Assembly (NCBI GenBank): GCA_964420325.1
Contig: CAYQSU010000037.1
Coordinates: 1 to 33,214, forward strand
DNA length: 33,214 nt
DNA from: CAYQSU01 sp964420325
GTDB lineage: Bacteria > Pseudomonadota > Alphaproteobacteria > Rhodospirillales > Defluviicoccaceae
Direction of reading: 5' to 3'
Shown here in pieces: positions 15,506 to 24,229 of this stretch (positions are counted from its first letter, which is position 1; every line of letters begins with the position of its first letter). The notes under the pieces were generated by a model. The model was not told where the DNA came from, did no database searches, and saw only the letters and a program-made list of their open reading frames with translations. Both the position numbers and the translations under genes were made by a program.

Positions 15506-15925
15506 ATGGCACGCGCACGATCGAGACGAGGCCGCTTACCGCTCACTGCCGGCCTCGTCGCACTGTTAGCGTTCGCCCTTGCCGCCTGCGGCGTCGATCG
15601 CGAGCAGCTCGCGGTCTGCGAGCGTCTGATCTCGGCCTTCGACGGCGACGCCTCGTCGGTCGAGGTCACCCGCACCGCTGCGCATCCGACGGACGCCAAT
15701 GCGATCATCGTCGACTACCGCGTCCACGACCACGAAGGCGGCTGGCAAGAGCACTGGCTCTCCTGCCACTTCAGGGCCAGTGTTTTCGGTTCGGGCCGCC
15801 TTGAGCTCGATCGCGTTGCCAACGACCGATGGGGAGAGGTCGGCGGCGTGCGTCTCGCCATGCTTCGCGTCTGGCTGAAGCTGGAGACTTCGGGAATGCC
15901 CCCGCCGACCTCGTATCAAGAGTGA
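15506..15925 (+). CDS. Predicted lipoprotein of unknown function
   Basis: 139 residues. A basic N-terminus, a hydrophobic core (LTAGLVALLAFALAAC) and the lipobox LAAC make a type II signal, giving a mature protein anchored at Cys28. The mature part contains a second and third cysteine (VCERLI and LSCHF) that could form a disulfide, and a stretch VDYRVHDHEGGWQEHWLSCHF that looks like an antiparallel sheet. I do not recognise a family. It starts 27 bases after the methyltransferase stop, and its own stop overlaps the livH start as GTGA, so the two are probably made together. Confidence 0.75.
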   Translation: MARARSRRGRLPLTAGLVALLAFALAACGVDREQLAVCERLISAFDGDASSVEVTRTAAHPTDANAIIVDYRVHDHEGGWQEHWLSCHFRASVFGSGRLELDRVANDRWGEVGGVRLAMLRVWLKLETSGMPPPTSYQE

Positions 15926-16863
15926 TTCCGAAACCGCCGGTCTCCCATCGCCTCTATTTCCTGCAACAGGTGGTCAACGCCGTGCCGATCTCGTCGATCT
16001 ACGTCCTGATCGCGGTCGGCTTCTCCCTCGTCTACGGCGTTGCCGGGCGCATCAACCTGGCGTTCGGCGAGATGGCGACGCTGGCCGCCTATGCCGTCTT
16101 CGTCGCCGTGACCCTTGCGGCAGCGGTCGGCTTCGATGCCTCGATCGCGGTCCTCGCGGCGGCGCTGATCCTCGGCTCAACCGTGAGCGCGCTCTGGGGC
16201 TGGGCCACCCACGGCACGATCTTCCGCCCGCTTCGACACAGCGGCACCCAGGCCCTGCTGATCGCGACGGTGGGCCTCGCCATCTTTCTCCGCGAGCTGA
16301 TGCGCCTCGCCCAGGGCTCCCATGACAACTGGCTCCGGCCGCTCGTCACCGAGGCGCACGTGCTGGCGCGCGACGGCGCGTTCGAGGTATCCGTCAGCAC
16401 CGCCCAGCTCGCCGTCCTTGCGCTCACCGTCGTCGCTTGCGGGCTCGTCGCAGGGATGATGACGGCGAGCCGCTTCGGGCGCCGCTATCGCGCGTGTGCC
16501 GACGACCTCCGCATGGCGGCGCTCGTCGGCATCGACACCGAGCGCGTGTTCGCCTTCGCGCTCGCCCTCGGCTGCGCCTCGGCCGGGCTCGCCGGCGCCA
16601 TCGTCGTCCTCTACTACGGCACCGTCAGCGCTTACATGGGCACGCTGATCGGCTTCAAGGCGCTGGTCGCCGCGCTCGTCGGCGGCCTCGGCTCGTATCC
16701 GGGGGCGATCGTCGGCGGCATCGCCGTCGGCCTGTTCGAGACGCTGTGGTCCGGCTACTTCGGCGGCGACTACAAGGATGTCGGCGTGTTCGCGTTGCTG
16801 GCGGCGGTCCTGGTGTTCCGGCCCGCAGGCCTCGTGGCGCGCGCGGGCGCCGGCTCCGCCTGA
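15922..16863 (+). CDS. livH: LivH-type branched-chain amino acid ABC permease
   Basis: 313 residues with about eight hydrophobic segments. Typical LivH blocks are IYVLIAVGFSLVYGVAGRINLAFGE near the N-terminus (here described in parts), the cytoplasmic loop RACADDLRMAALVGID, and FKALVAALVGGLGSYPGAIVGG near the end. It forms one half of the membrane channel of a branched-chain amino acid or amide importer. The start is GTG 15922, overlapping the lipoprotein stop as GTGA; the frame continues upstream but without resemblance. No livM, livF, livG or livJ gene is nearby, so partners must lie elsewhere or the protein works in another way. Confidence 0.87.
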   Translation: MIPKPPVSHRLYFLQQVVNAVPISSIYVLIAVGFSLVYGVAGRINLAFGEMATLAAYAVFVAVTLAAAVGFDASIAVLAAALILGSTVSALWGWATHGTIFRPLRHSGTQALLIATVGLAIFLRELMRLAQGSHDNWLRPLVTEAHVLARDGAFEVSVSTAQLAVLALTVVACGLVAGMMTASRFGRRYRACADDLRMAALVGIDTERVFAFALALGCASAGLAGAIVVLYYGTVSAYMGTLIGFKALVAALVGGLGSYPGAIVGGIAVGLFETLWSGYFGGDYKDVGVFALLAAVLVFRPAGLVARAGAGSA

Positions 16864-16885
16864 TGCCGGGACCGAGACCGCCGGA

Positions 16886-17509
16886 TCAGTCGAAGGCGAC
16901 GGAGCGCCGCGCGGCCTCGATGCGCTCGTCGCTCCAGCGGCTGGGTGCCGTCGGCGGCCGGCCCGGCGTTACCGATGTCCCCGTCAAGGTCTCGGTCATC
17001 TCGACGCGGATGCCCGAGCCCTCGACGAACACGCCGGTGCCGGCGAGGAGCGCGATCTGAAGCCGCTCGGGTTCCTGGCTCCCCCACAGCGTGGTGCCGC
17101 GAATGCCGATCGTCGCGAGCTCGGTCAGCACCGTCAGGCGTCCGCCTCCCGAGGCCTTGGCGATTTCGGCGGTGACGGCGAGGAACACGCCCTGGAACAG
17201 GCCCAGCACCCGGCCGCGGTCGTCCGTGTCGAAGCCACCGATGGTGAACACGCTGTCGTCGCCGAGGGTGATCGTCGCGCCGTCCGTGAGCCGCACCTCG
17301 AGGCGGCTCTCCGGTCCGGTGGCGATGCGATCGCCGACATGGACCTGGCCGCCGACGAAGAGCGCCCGCTCGACTCCGGCGAGGGTCGCGGCGGCCCGGC
17401 CCTTGAGCCGTTCGACCGCGCCCGCGGGCTCGGCCGCCGTGACCGCGGCCGGGGCAACCACCAGAAGCCCCAGAACCAGCGCAAGCCACCTCCAGCTGAA
17501 GCTCTTCAT
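16886..17509 (-). CDS. Exported FecR-domain protein
   Basis: 207 residues. A signal peptide (about 1-25, ending AVTAA) is followed by AGAVERLKGRA. The FecR/DUF domain then runs to about 145, with VHVGDRIATGPESRLEVRLTDGATITLGDDSVFTI (in parts) and the typical ATIGIRGTTLWG near 130-145. In stand-alone exported proteins of this type the FecR domain is a beta-rich module whose partner is usually unknown; here no sigma factor or TonB receptor gene lies nearby, so classical FecR signalling is unlikely. The tail after residue 160 is low in features. It lies 34 bases after hemN, probably in the same transcript. Confidence 0.85.
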   Translation of the reverse strand: MKSFSWRWLALVLGLLVVAPAAVTAAEPAGAVERLKGRAAATLAGVERALFVGGQVHVGDRIATGPESRLEVRLTDGATITLGDDSVFTIGGFDTDDRGRVLGLFQGVFLAVTAEIAKASGGGRLTVLTELATIGIRGTTLWGSQEPERLQIALLAGTGVFVEGSGIRVEMTETLTGTSVTPGRPPTAPSRWSDERIEAARRSVAFD

Positions 17510-17543
17510 CGTCCCTGCTCCTTCCCTCCCCGCCGGTCGGCCA

Positions 17544-18893
17544 TCACACCGCCCGCGAATGTCGCTGGCCGCCGCCTTCGAGATAGGCGTCGAACGCCGC
17601 GGCGACCAATCGCACGAACGGCCGGCCGGACATGGAAACGCGGATCCGCATCCCGTCGACGGTGACGAGGCCGTCGTCGACCAGGGTCGCCAGCCGCTCG
17701 CACCAGTCGCCGAGGGAGGCCGGCGTCGACCCGTGGCCCCGGCAGACGGCCTCGAGATCGACCTCGAGCAGGCACATCAGGCGCTCGATGATCGCGGCGC
17801 GGACCCGGTCGTCCGCCGTCAGCCGCAGGCCGCGGACGACCGGAAGTCGCCCTTCGGTCACCGCCCCGCGGTAGTCCCTGAGCGGCGAGGTGTTCTGGAC
17901 GTACCCCTGCGGCAGGCTGCCGATCGCCGACGCGCCGAAGCCGAGAAGCACCGGCGCGTCGTCGGTGGTGTAGCCCTGGAAATTGCGGCGCAGGCGACCC
18001 TCGTCGAAAGCGCGCGCCAGCGCATCGTCGGGGCGCGCGAAGTGGTCGAGCCCGATCGCCCGATAGCCGTGGTCCTCCAGGCGCCGGGACGCGACGGCCA
18101 ACTGATCGAGGCGGGCCCGGGCGTCGGGCAGCGACGCTTCGTCGATCAATCGCTGGTGGCTCTTCATCCACGGCACGTGGGCGTAGCCGAACAGCGCGAG
18201 CCTAGAGGGCTTGAGTTCGACGGCCCGGTCGACCATGACGAGGATGCGCTCCGTCGTCTGGTGCGGCAGACCGTACATCAGGTCGAGGTTGATGTTGCGG
18301 ATGCCGGCATCGCGGAGCCACCGGCAGACTCGCTCGACGACCTCGAACGGCTGGATGCGGTTGATGGCCGCCTGGACATCCGGGTGGAAGTCCTGGACCC
18401 CGATGCTGACCCGATTGACGCCGGCGGCGGCCAGCGCGGCGACGTAGGCTTCCGTGGTGTCGCGGGGGTCGAGCTCGACCGCGATCTCGGCGTCGGCCGC
18501 GACGTCGAAGCGGCGACGCAGCGCGCCGATGACGCCGAGCCAGTCGTCGCCGGTGAGCATCGTCGGGCTGCCGCCGCCCCAGTGCAGGTGGCGGGCCGTG
18601 AACCGTCCGGGAAGGGCATCGGCAACGAGCCCGATCTCGGCGACCAGCACGTCGACGTACTCCCGCACCGGCTCGTAGCGGTTGACGATCTTCGTGTAGC
18701 AGCCGCAGAACCAGCACATGGAATCGCAGAACGGGATGTGGAAGTAGAGGGACAGCGGAACGTCGTTCGAAAGCTCGCCCAGCCATCGGCGATAGAGGGC
18801 GCCGTCGACCGCGGGCGAGAAGTGGGGCGCCGTCGGATAGCTGGTGTAGCGCGGGACCCGCAGATCGTACTTCTCGGCGAGGGCTGCGACCAC
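17544..18893 (-). CDS. hemN: Oxygen-independent coproporphyrinogen III oxidase (radical SAM)
   Basis: 449 residues. The radical-SAM cluster ligands are Cys56, Cys60 and Cys63 in CDSMCWFCGC, followed by Cys65, the extra cysteine that marks true HemN. Other HemN landmarks are PRYTSYPTAPHF near the N-terminus, LHWGGGSPT, SIGVQDF, NLDLMYGLPHQT, and FQGYTTDD. It converts coproporphyrinogen III to protoporphyrinogen IX without oxygen, in cytoplasmic haem synthesis. The frame runs farther upstream into the preceding gene; the GTG at 18891-18893 was chosen since it gives the family length and puts the YTSYPTAPHF block near residue 20. It starts five bases after the FAH-family stop. A haem enzyme for low oxygen fits the P460 and Crp/Fnr genes further on. 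Confidence 0.92.
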   Translation of the reverse strand: MVAALAEKYDLRVPRYTSYPTAPHFSPAVDGALYRRWLGELSNDVPLSLYFHIPFCDSMCWFCGCYTKIVNRYEPVREYVDVLVAEIGLVADALPGRFTARHLHWGGGSPTMLTGDDWLGVIGALRRRFDVAADAEIAVELDPRDTTEAYVAALAAAGVNRVSIGVQDFHPDVQAAINRIQPFEVVERVCRWLRDAGIRNINLDLMYGLPHQTTERILVMVDRAVELKPSRLALFGYAHVPWMKSHQRLIDEASLPDARARLDQLAVASRRLEDHGYRAIGLDHFARPDDALARAFDEGRLRRNFQGYTTDDAPVLLGFGASAIGSLPQGYVQNTSPLRDYRGAVTEGRLPVVRGLRLTADDRVRAAIIERLMCLLEVDLEAVCRGHGSTPASLGDWCERLATLVDDGLVTVDGMRIRVSMSGRPFVRLVAAAFDAYLEGGGQRHSRAV

Positions 18894-18898
18894 CGTTA

Positions 18899-19753
18899 CT
18901 AGCCCCCGGGTCGGTATGCGATGACATCGTGGCGTTGCTGCCCCAGGCCCTCGACGCCGAGCTCGACGACGTCGCCCGGCTTCAGGTATTCGGGCGGCTT
19001 GCAGCCGAGCCCGACGCCGGCCGGGGTACCGGTGGCGATCACGTCGCCCGGCATCAGCGTCATGAACTCGCTCAGGTGGCTGATCAGATGGGCGACGCCG
19101 AAGATCATGTCGGCGGTGTTGCCGGACTGTCGCCGCCGGCCGTTGACGTCGAGCCAGAGCGAGAGCCGCTGCGGGTCGGGGACCTCGTCCCGGGTCACCA
19201 GCCAAGGGCCAATGGGGGCAAAGGTGTCGGCGCTCTTGCCCTTGATGAACTGGCCGCCGCGTTCACGCTGGAACGAGCGCTCGGACACGTCGTCGATCAC
19301 CGCGTAGCCGGCAACGTAGTCGAGGGCGTGCTCCTCCTCGACGTACTGGGCGACGCTGCCGATGACGACCGCAAGCTCGACCTCCCAGTCGGTCTGCTGG
19401 GAGCCTTTGGGCAGCATGATAGGATCGCTGGGGCCGCTGATCGCGGTGATCGCCTTGGAGAACACCAGCGGCTCTCCCCGCGGCTTCGCGCCGGTCTCGT
19501 CGGCGTGGCTTTGAAAGTTGAGGCCGATGCCGAGGATCTTGCCGATGCCGGCAACCGGCGGCCCAAGCCGCGGCGAGCCCTCGACCGCCGGCAACGAGCG
19601 GGGGTCGAGCGTCGCCAGCTGGGCGAGACGCTCGGGTGTCAGCATCTCGCCGCGGATGTCGATCACGTGCCCGGAGAGATCGCGGATGTGCCCCTGGTCG
19701 TCCACGAGGCCCGGCTTCTCGGCGCTCTTGGCGCCATATCGCACCAGTTTCAT
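18899..19753 (-). CDS. Fumarylacetoacetate hydrolase (FAH) family protein
   Basis: 284 residues beginning MKLVRYGA. Metal-binding acidic residues lie in DWEVELAVVIG, and other landmarks are IGLNFQSHADETG, LVFSKAITAISGP, YAVIDDVSER, RGGQFIKGKSADTFAPIGPW and MPGDVIATGTPAGVGLG. The family hydrolyses or decarboxylates C-C bonds in 2,4-diketo acids, as in aromatic breakdown; ureidoglycolate lyase and 2-keto-3-deoxy sugar acid enzymes are similar. The exact substrate cannot be told. ATG 19751-19753 has GAGGGA upstream and gives the usual length; an upstream GTG-like extension is not conserved. The hemN gene follows after five bases. Confidence 0.9.
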   Translation of the reverse strand: MKLVRYGAKSAEKPGLVDDQGHIRDLSGHVIDIRGEMLTPERLAQLATLDPRSLPAVEGSPRLGPPVAGIGKILGIGLNFQSHADETGAKPRGEPLVFSKAITAISGPSDPIMLPKGSQQTDWEVELAVVIGSVAQYVEEEHALDYVAGYAVIDDVSERSFQRERGGQFIKGKSADTFAPIGPWLVTRDEVPDPQRLSLWLDVNGRRRQSGNTADMIFGVAHLISHLSEFMTLMPGDVIATGTPAGVGLGCKPPEYLKPGDVVELGVEGLGQQRHDVIAYRPGG

Positions 19754-19871
19754 CTGCGTCCCTCGCTCCCCTCTCCGGCGCCCCGGCGGCGAGGCGGCTC
19801 GCCGCACCGGCACCACAGTAGCGGCAACGGCGGCGACGTCAATCGCGGTTGCGGCGGGCGAACGACCGCGT

Positions 19872-20414
19872 TCAGTCGGCGCGGATGAACGGGTAGCGCA
19901 CGAGGTCGTCGCGGGTCCACAACGAGAGGCCGGCCCAGGTGCCGACGGTCTCGACGACGATCACCGCGTCCGCATCGTCGAAGGCGATCGATGCCGGTGC
20001 TCCCGCCGCCGCTGTGGCCTCGAGGAGCACGTCATCGAGAAACCGCTCTTCCTCGGGGGTCGCGAGCCTGCCCTTGAAGCCGCGGCGGTGAAGGCGCACG
20101 TGAAACGTCTTGCCCGCGAGCCTCGGCGCCCACGCGAGAACGATCCCGCGCGCCTTCGCCTCGAAGGCCGTGGCGCTCGAGAACGAGAACGTCGCGGCGA
20201 CGGGAACGACCCGGGACAGGGCGAAGCCAAGGACGCTGGTGTCCCGGGCCGTGAGCTCCCGGAAAGCCTCGAGGAACGCCACCCGATCGTCGACTGCAAC
20301 GAGCAGCACGTTGTAGAACTCGGTCCGCCTGACCCGGCCGAAACCTTGCAGAATGTCGCAGGCCAGAACGAACCCCTTGTCTCGCGCCGTCGCGACAACG
20401 TTCCAGTCCGCCAC
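19872..20414 (-). CDS. THUMP-domain protein (Tan1-like)
   Basis: 180 residues from GTG 20412-20414. It begins ADWNVVATARDKGF and has FGRVRRTEFYNVLLVAV, SRVVPVAATFSF, KTFHVRLHRRGFKGRL, EERFLDDVLLEA and VIVVETVGTWAGLSLWTRDDL. These match THUMP-domain proteins, where the second half forms the RNA-binding module of tRNA-modifying enzymes such as Tan1 and ThiI. No catalytic domain is attached, so it may present tRNA to a separate enzyme. AAAGGCGGGA precedes the chosen GTG; another GTG at 20478-20480 would add 22 residues that look unconserved. The gene is 118 bases upstream of the FAH gene. Confidence 0.75.
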   Translation of the reverse strand: MADWNVVATARDKGFVLACDILQGFGRVRRTEFYNVLLVAVDDRVAFLEAFRELTARDTSVLGFALSRVVPVAATFSFSSATAFEAKARGIVLAWAPRLAGKTFHVRLHRRGFKGRLATPEEERFLDDVLLEATAAAGAPASIAFDDADAVIVVETVGTWAGLSLWTRDDLVRYPFIRAD

Positions 20415-20731
20415 GATCGATCCCGCCTTTCCCCTCGCATCCGCCGCGCTCTCTGAGGCGATGCACCGCCGAACGGCCACCTATTACACCTGAACCGGCA
20501 GCGCGGAACGCCGGCGGCAACGTCATCCGCGGCGACGCCGAAAACCGGTGCGCCGGCTTCGACCATTAGACGCTTCGACCTCTGATTTACCACGCAGCCG
20601 CGGCCGGCGCTGTCACCGGTTGTGGTGGCGAGTAGGGGAAGCGGCTCCGCGCCGGCGAAGGGCCTGGGCAGGGCACGCAGGACGCGATAGCCTCCGTCGT
20701 TGGCGGAAGCAGGAGAGCAGTTCCGGGCCCC

Positions 20732-21364
20732 ATGGCGCAACCCCGGCGGAACGAAGAACGGGCGATTCGGGTCGCGGCGGTGGTTCTCGCCGCCGGCCGG
20801 TCGCAACGAACGGGCAGCACCAACAAGCTCCTCCTGCCATGGCAGGGGCGGCCCATGGTTCTCTCGGCGGTCGGCGCGGCGCTGGCGTCCGGAGCGAAGC
20901 CGGTCATTGCCGTCGTCGGCCATCAGGCGGCACGCGTGCGTGTCTGCCTTCCCGCCGAAGCGGTGATCATCGTCGACAACAAAGAGCATCGACAGGGCGT
21001 CTCAACCTCGATCCGGGCGGCGATCGAGGCGCTGCCCGCCGACATCGACGGGGCACTGTTCATGCTCGCCGACATGCCGCGGGTCACCGCCCCGCATGTC
21101 GATCGCCTGATCGCCGCCTTCGAGGCCGCGGCCGGCCGGACCGTCTGCGTTCCGACCTTCGACGGCCGCCGCGGCAATCCGGTGCTGTGGCCCGCCCGTC
21201 ATTTCGCGGGGCTGCGGGCGCTGACCGGGGACGTCGGCGGCCGGGCGCTGTTCGCAAGCCATGCCGACGCCGTGCTCGAGGTGGCGATGCCGGACGACGG
21301 CGTCCTTTTCGACATCGACCGGCCGCAAGCTTGGCTCGGCGCAGACCCGGGCCGGAGCGGATAG
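20732..21364 (+). CDS. MobA-like nucleotidyltransferase (molybdenum cofactor cytidylyl/guanylyltransferase type)
   Basis: 210 residues. The nucleotide-binding loop is VAAVVLAAGRSQRTGSTNKLL, starting near residue 14, and the metal-binding aspartate lies in MLADMPRV. A later landmark is GRRGNPVLWPA. Members of this group (MocA/MobA-like) attach CMP or GMP to molybdopterin for xanthine-dehydrogenase-family enzymes. Facing it are coxM, coxS and coxG, which points to a role in maturing a CO-dehydrogenase-family hydroxylase. The missing large subunit is the odd point. The ATG at 20732 keeps about ten residues before the conserved loop. Confidence 0.87.
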   Translation: MAQPRRNEERAIRVAAVVLAAGRSQRTGSTNKLLLPWQGRPMVLSAVGAALASGAKPVIAVVGHQAARVRVCLPAEAVIIVDNKEHRQGVSTSIRAAIEALPADIDGALFMLADMPRVTAPHVDRLIAAFEAAAGRTVCVPTFDGRRGNPVLWPARHFAGLRALTGDVGGRALFASHADAVLEVAMPDDGVLFDIDRPQAWLGADPGRSG

Positions 21365-21375
21365 GCCCGGTTCGC

Positions 21376-21393
21376 CGGCGGCCTCAGCCGCCG
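21376..21393. terminator. Hairpin between convergent genes
   Basis: CGGCGGC (21376-21382), CTCA, GCCGCCG (21387-21393): a perfect 7-bp GC stem between the MobA-like gene and the convergent peptidoglycan-binding gene, whose stop lies in the loop. It is likely a two-way terminator; there is no T-tract. Confidence 0.45.
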
Positions 21394-21983
21394 CTCGCGG
21401 GCGCCGCCAGGAGGCGCCAAAGGGTCAGCTGATCGGGCAATCCGGTCACCTGGATTTTCTGTTCCTGTTGAAAGGTTTCGAGGGCCGTCTTCGTCTTCGG
21501 ACCGAACTGGCCGTCGGCGGTGCCCTGCAACATTCCCCTGTTGATCAATGCCTGTTGGACATCGCGCACGGTCACCTGGTAGAGCGCGATCTTCTTGTCC
21601 CCGGCCTCGACGACGACGCGCTCGGAGCCTTCCTTCAGCCGGCCCTGCTGCAGGAACTCCACCAGCGCCTTGACCACCTCGAAAAAGCGCTGTTCGCGGT
21701 TGCGGTCGCAGTTGTGGCGGACGAGCGAGAGCAGCGAGTCGGTACTCTGCCAGGGCGCGATATCGAACGTCTGGGGCAGGAACTGGTTGACACCGGTGAG
21801 ATAGCCTTCGAGCCACCCGCCGGCGAGAATGACGTTTTCCTGTTTCTGCTCGATCGCCTGCAGAAACTGACCGCAGGTCGCGAGGGCGGGGCCCCGCAGG
21901 GCGAAGCTGCTTTTCGAGTCGGCCGCCGCGAGGGGCGTGGCCGCCACGAGCAGAACGGCGAGCAACGACGCACACTTTGTCAT
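21384..21983 (-). CDS. Exported protein with Rap1a/Tai-like and peptidoglycan-binding domains
   Basis: 199 residues. A signal peptide (about 1-20, ending PLAAA) precedes a helical, cysteine-containing region (about 30-105) with CGQFLQAI, GWLEGYLTGVNQF and VRHNCDRNREQRFFEVVKALVEFL, similar to the Rap1a/Tai immunity-protein fold. The C-terminal part, with VRDVQQALINRGML and FGPKTKTALETFQQEQ, is a PG_binding_1 domain. It is probably periplasmic and bound to the cell wall. The role is unknown; relation to Rap1a is by pattern only. ATG 21981-21983 has GGAG six bases upstream and is better than the TTG codon before it. It lies downstream of coxM but is separated by a strong hairpin. Confidence 0.8.
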   Translation of the reverse strand: MTKCASLLAVLLVAATPLAAADSKSSFALRGPALATCGQFLQAIEQKQENVILAGGWLEGYLTGVNQFLPQTFDIAPWQSTDSLLSLVRHNCDRNREQRFFEVVKALVEFLQQGRLKEGSERVVVEAGDKKIALYQVTVRDVQQALINRGMLQGTADGQFGPKTKTALETFQQEQKIQVTGLPDQLTLWRLLAAPASGG

Positions 21984-22048
21984 CAAGATCTCCGAAGGTG
22001 GACCTTCCGTATCCCTCCACGCATACTCTCTCGCCCTCGCCGTGGCAA

Positions 22049-22072
22049 GCCAAGGCCGGCGTGCGCCTTGGC
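22049..22072 (-). terminator. Strong hairpin after coxM
   Basis: GCCAAGGC (22049-22056) and GCCTTGGC (22065-22072) form a perfect 8-bp stem with an 8-base loop, 16 bases past the coxM stop on the minus strand. It probably ends the cox transcript or shields its 3' end. The longest perfect stem I noticed in the window. Confidence 0.45.
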
Positions 22073-22088
22073 GCCTGCGCGGCCAGGG

Positions 22089-22889
22089 CTATCGAACCGA
22101 GGCGGCGGTGATCGCGCGCCGGGCCAGCACGCCGACCAGGTGCGAACGGTACTCGGCCGAGGCATGGATGTCGGCGCCGAGATCCTCCGGCGGCACAGAA
22201 AGGCCGGCCGCCGCGGCCGGCGAGAACGCGCGGGCGAGAGCCTCCTCCAGGTCGGGAAGGCGAAAGACGCAGGACCCCGCACCCGTCACCGCGACCCGCG
22301 CGCCGGATCGCGAGCGTGCCACGAACACGCCGGCAAGCGCGTAGCCGGACGCCGGCTGGCGGACCTTGGCATAGCCGCTCGCCTCCGCAGCCGGGATGCG
22401 GACGGCGGTGATCAGCTCGTCGTCCCCGAGGGCGGTCTCGAACATGCCGGTGAAAAAGACGTCGGCGGCGATCTCGCGTCGGTCGGTGACGACGGTGGCA
22501 TCGAGGGCCAGCATCGCCGCCGGATAGTCGGCGGCGGGATCGTTGTTGGCGAGCGATCCGCCGATGGTGCCGCGGTTCCGCACCTGCGGATCGCCGATGC
22601 TTCGCGCCAGCGCGGCCAGTCCCGGAAGTCGCTCCTGGACCACCGGGCTGTCGGCTATGGCACCGTGGGTCGCCAGCGAGCCGATGGTCACCTCCCGGCC
22701 ACAGGCAATGATCGCCCGGAGCGTCTTCAGGGCCGAGAGATCGATGAGGGCGCCTGGTCGGGCCAGACCGAGCCTCATCACCGGAATCAGCGTCATGCCG
22801 CCAGCGAGAAACGCCGCGTCGGGGGCGTCCCGCTTCAGCGCGACGGCGTCGGCGACGGTGGCCGGACGCCAGTAGCCAAGGTCGTGCAC
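22089..22889 (-). CDS. coxM: FAD-binding subunit of a CO-dehydrogenase/xanthine-dehydrogenase family hydroxylase
   Basis: 266 residues. FAD contacts are FLAGGMTLIP (about 28-37) and the TIGGSLANNDPAADYP block (about 107-122); ARSIGDPQVRNRGT precedes the latter. The CoxM subunit passes electrons from the iron-sulfur protein to its acceptor. The start is GTG 22887-22889, 12 bases after the coxS stop, placing the YWRPATVADAV block at the N-terminus. The order coxG, coxS, coxM on one strand is otherwise normal, but no coxL gene for the molybdenum subunit is in the window. Confidence 0.93.
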   Translation of the reverse strand: MHDLGYWRPATVADAVALKRDAPDAAFLAGGMTLIPVMRLGLARPGALIDLSALKTLRAIIACGREVTIGSLATHGAIADSPVVQERLPGLAALARSIGDPQVRNRGTIGGSLANNDPAADYPAAMLALDATVVTDRREIAADVFFTGMFETALGDDELITAVRIPAAEASGYAKVRQPASGYALAGVFVARSRSGARVAVTGAGSCVFRLPDLEEALARAFSPAAAAGLSVPPEDLGADIHASAEYRSHLVGVLARRAITAASVR

Positions 22890-22901
22890 GGGCCCGCGCC
22901 C

Positions 22902-23378
<477 letters not shown>

Positions 23379-23478
23379 CCGCTGGGACCTCGAGACGCGC
23401 GAGGGTGGGCCGACGCGGGCGAGTGTCACGGCCTGGCCGGCACGAGTCAAGGCGCTCGCCGCGGCGCGCGGCCGATGC

Positions 23479-24057
23479 TCAGAGAAGGAACACGAGGCAA
23501 AGGACGACGGCGGCGACCGCCGCCGCCACAGCGAAGCGCCAGACATGGCCGCGGTGCTGGGCGGGCAAAGGCGCGGGCGGCGCCGTTTCCGCTTCGGCGA
23601 CGAGAGCCGGAGACGGCGGCTCGGCGAGTGCGTCGCTGAAGCTCGCGAAGAACTCGCGGGCCATCTTGCGCGCCGTCTCATCGACGAGCCGCGAGCCGAG
23701 CTGGGCGAGCCTGCCGCCGATCGTGGCATCGACCGTGTAGCTGAGCCGGGTCCCGTCGCCGTCGGGCACGAGCCTCACCGTCGCTCCGCCCTTGGCGAAC
23801 CCCGCGGCGCCGCCCTCTCCTTCGCCGGTGATCCGATAGCCGTTCGGCGCGTCGACGTCCGAAAGCGTCACGCGGCCCTGGAACCTCGCCCTGACCGGGC
23901 CGACCCTGACCATGGCCACGGCCTTGAGGTCGCTATCGGTCAGCCGCTCCAGGCTCTCGCAGCCGGGAACGCTGCGCTTCAGGATCTCGGGATCGTTGAG
24001 TGCCGCCCACACCCGCTCCGGCGGTGCTCCGATCCACTCCTCGCCCGTGACCTGCAT
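23479..24057 (-). CDS. coxG: CoxG-family SRPBCC protein with C-terminal membrane anchor
   Basis: 192 residues. The CoxG/SRPBCC fold begins MQVTGEEWIGAPPERVWAALNDPE and contains LKRSVPGCESLERL, YRITGEGEGGAAGFAKG and LSYTVDATIGGRLAQLGSR, all typical. After a Pro/Ala linker, residues about 170-192 form one membrane helix. In the aerobic CO oxidisers CoxG helps fix CO dehydrogenase to the inner membrane. The gene is first in the minus-strand set coxG-coxS-coxM. The 172 bases to the divergent GT39 gene must hold both promoters. Confidence 0.92.
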   Translation of the reverse strand: MQVTGEEWIGAPPERVWAALNDPEILKRSVPGCESLERLTDSDLKAVAMVRVGPVRARFQGRVTLSDVDAPNGYRITGEGEGGAAGFAKGGATVRLVPDGDGTRLSYTVDATIGGRLAQLGSRLVDETARKMAREFFASFSDALAEPPSPALVAEAETAPPAPLPAQHRGHVWRFAVAAAVAAVVLCLVFLL

Positions 24058-24229
24058 CGGCCGTCGCCCGCCCCGGACCCGAACCTCGGACGCATGGTAG
24101 TCGCGTCAGGGCCGCATCGGCAACCGCCGCCCGGTTTGGGCAGAGGTTGGCGCGGGTAACGGGCGCTTAACGGCGCCCCGGCGATAGTTCTGGTCTTGGC
24201 ACGCTTTCTTGGGCACCTTCCCGGCGACC

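Noticed and set aside
16886..17509. FecR as part of a sigma/anti-sigma iron-signalling system
   Set aside because: The protein has an N-terminal signal peptide and no cytoplasmic anti-sigma part, and no ECF sigma factor or TonB receptor gene is nearby.
20580..20731. Possible cobalamin or molybdenum-cofactor riboswitch before the MobA-like gene
   Set aside because: Some GGGAAG- and GCC-type pieces occur, but the conserved B12 box and junction motifs are missing on both strands. A covariance-model search would decide.
24196..24212. Sigma54-like promoter TTGGCACGCTTTCTTGG before the first GT39 gene
   Set aside because: The GG-to-GC spacing is wrong (the second element is TTGG and sits one base too far), so the -24/-12 rule is not met.
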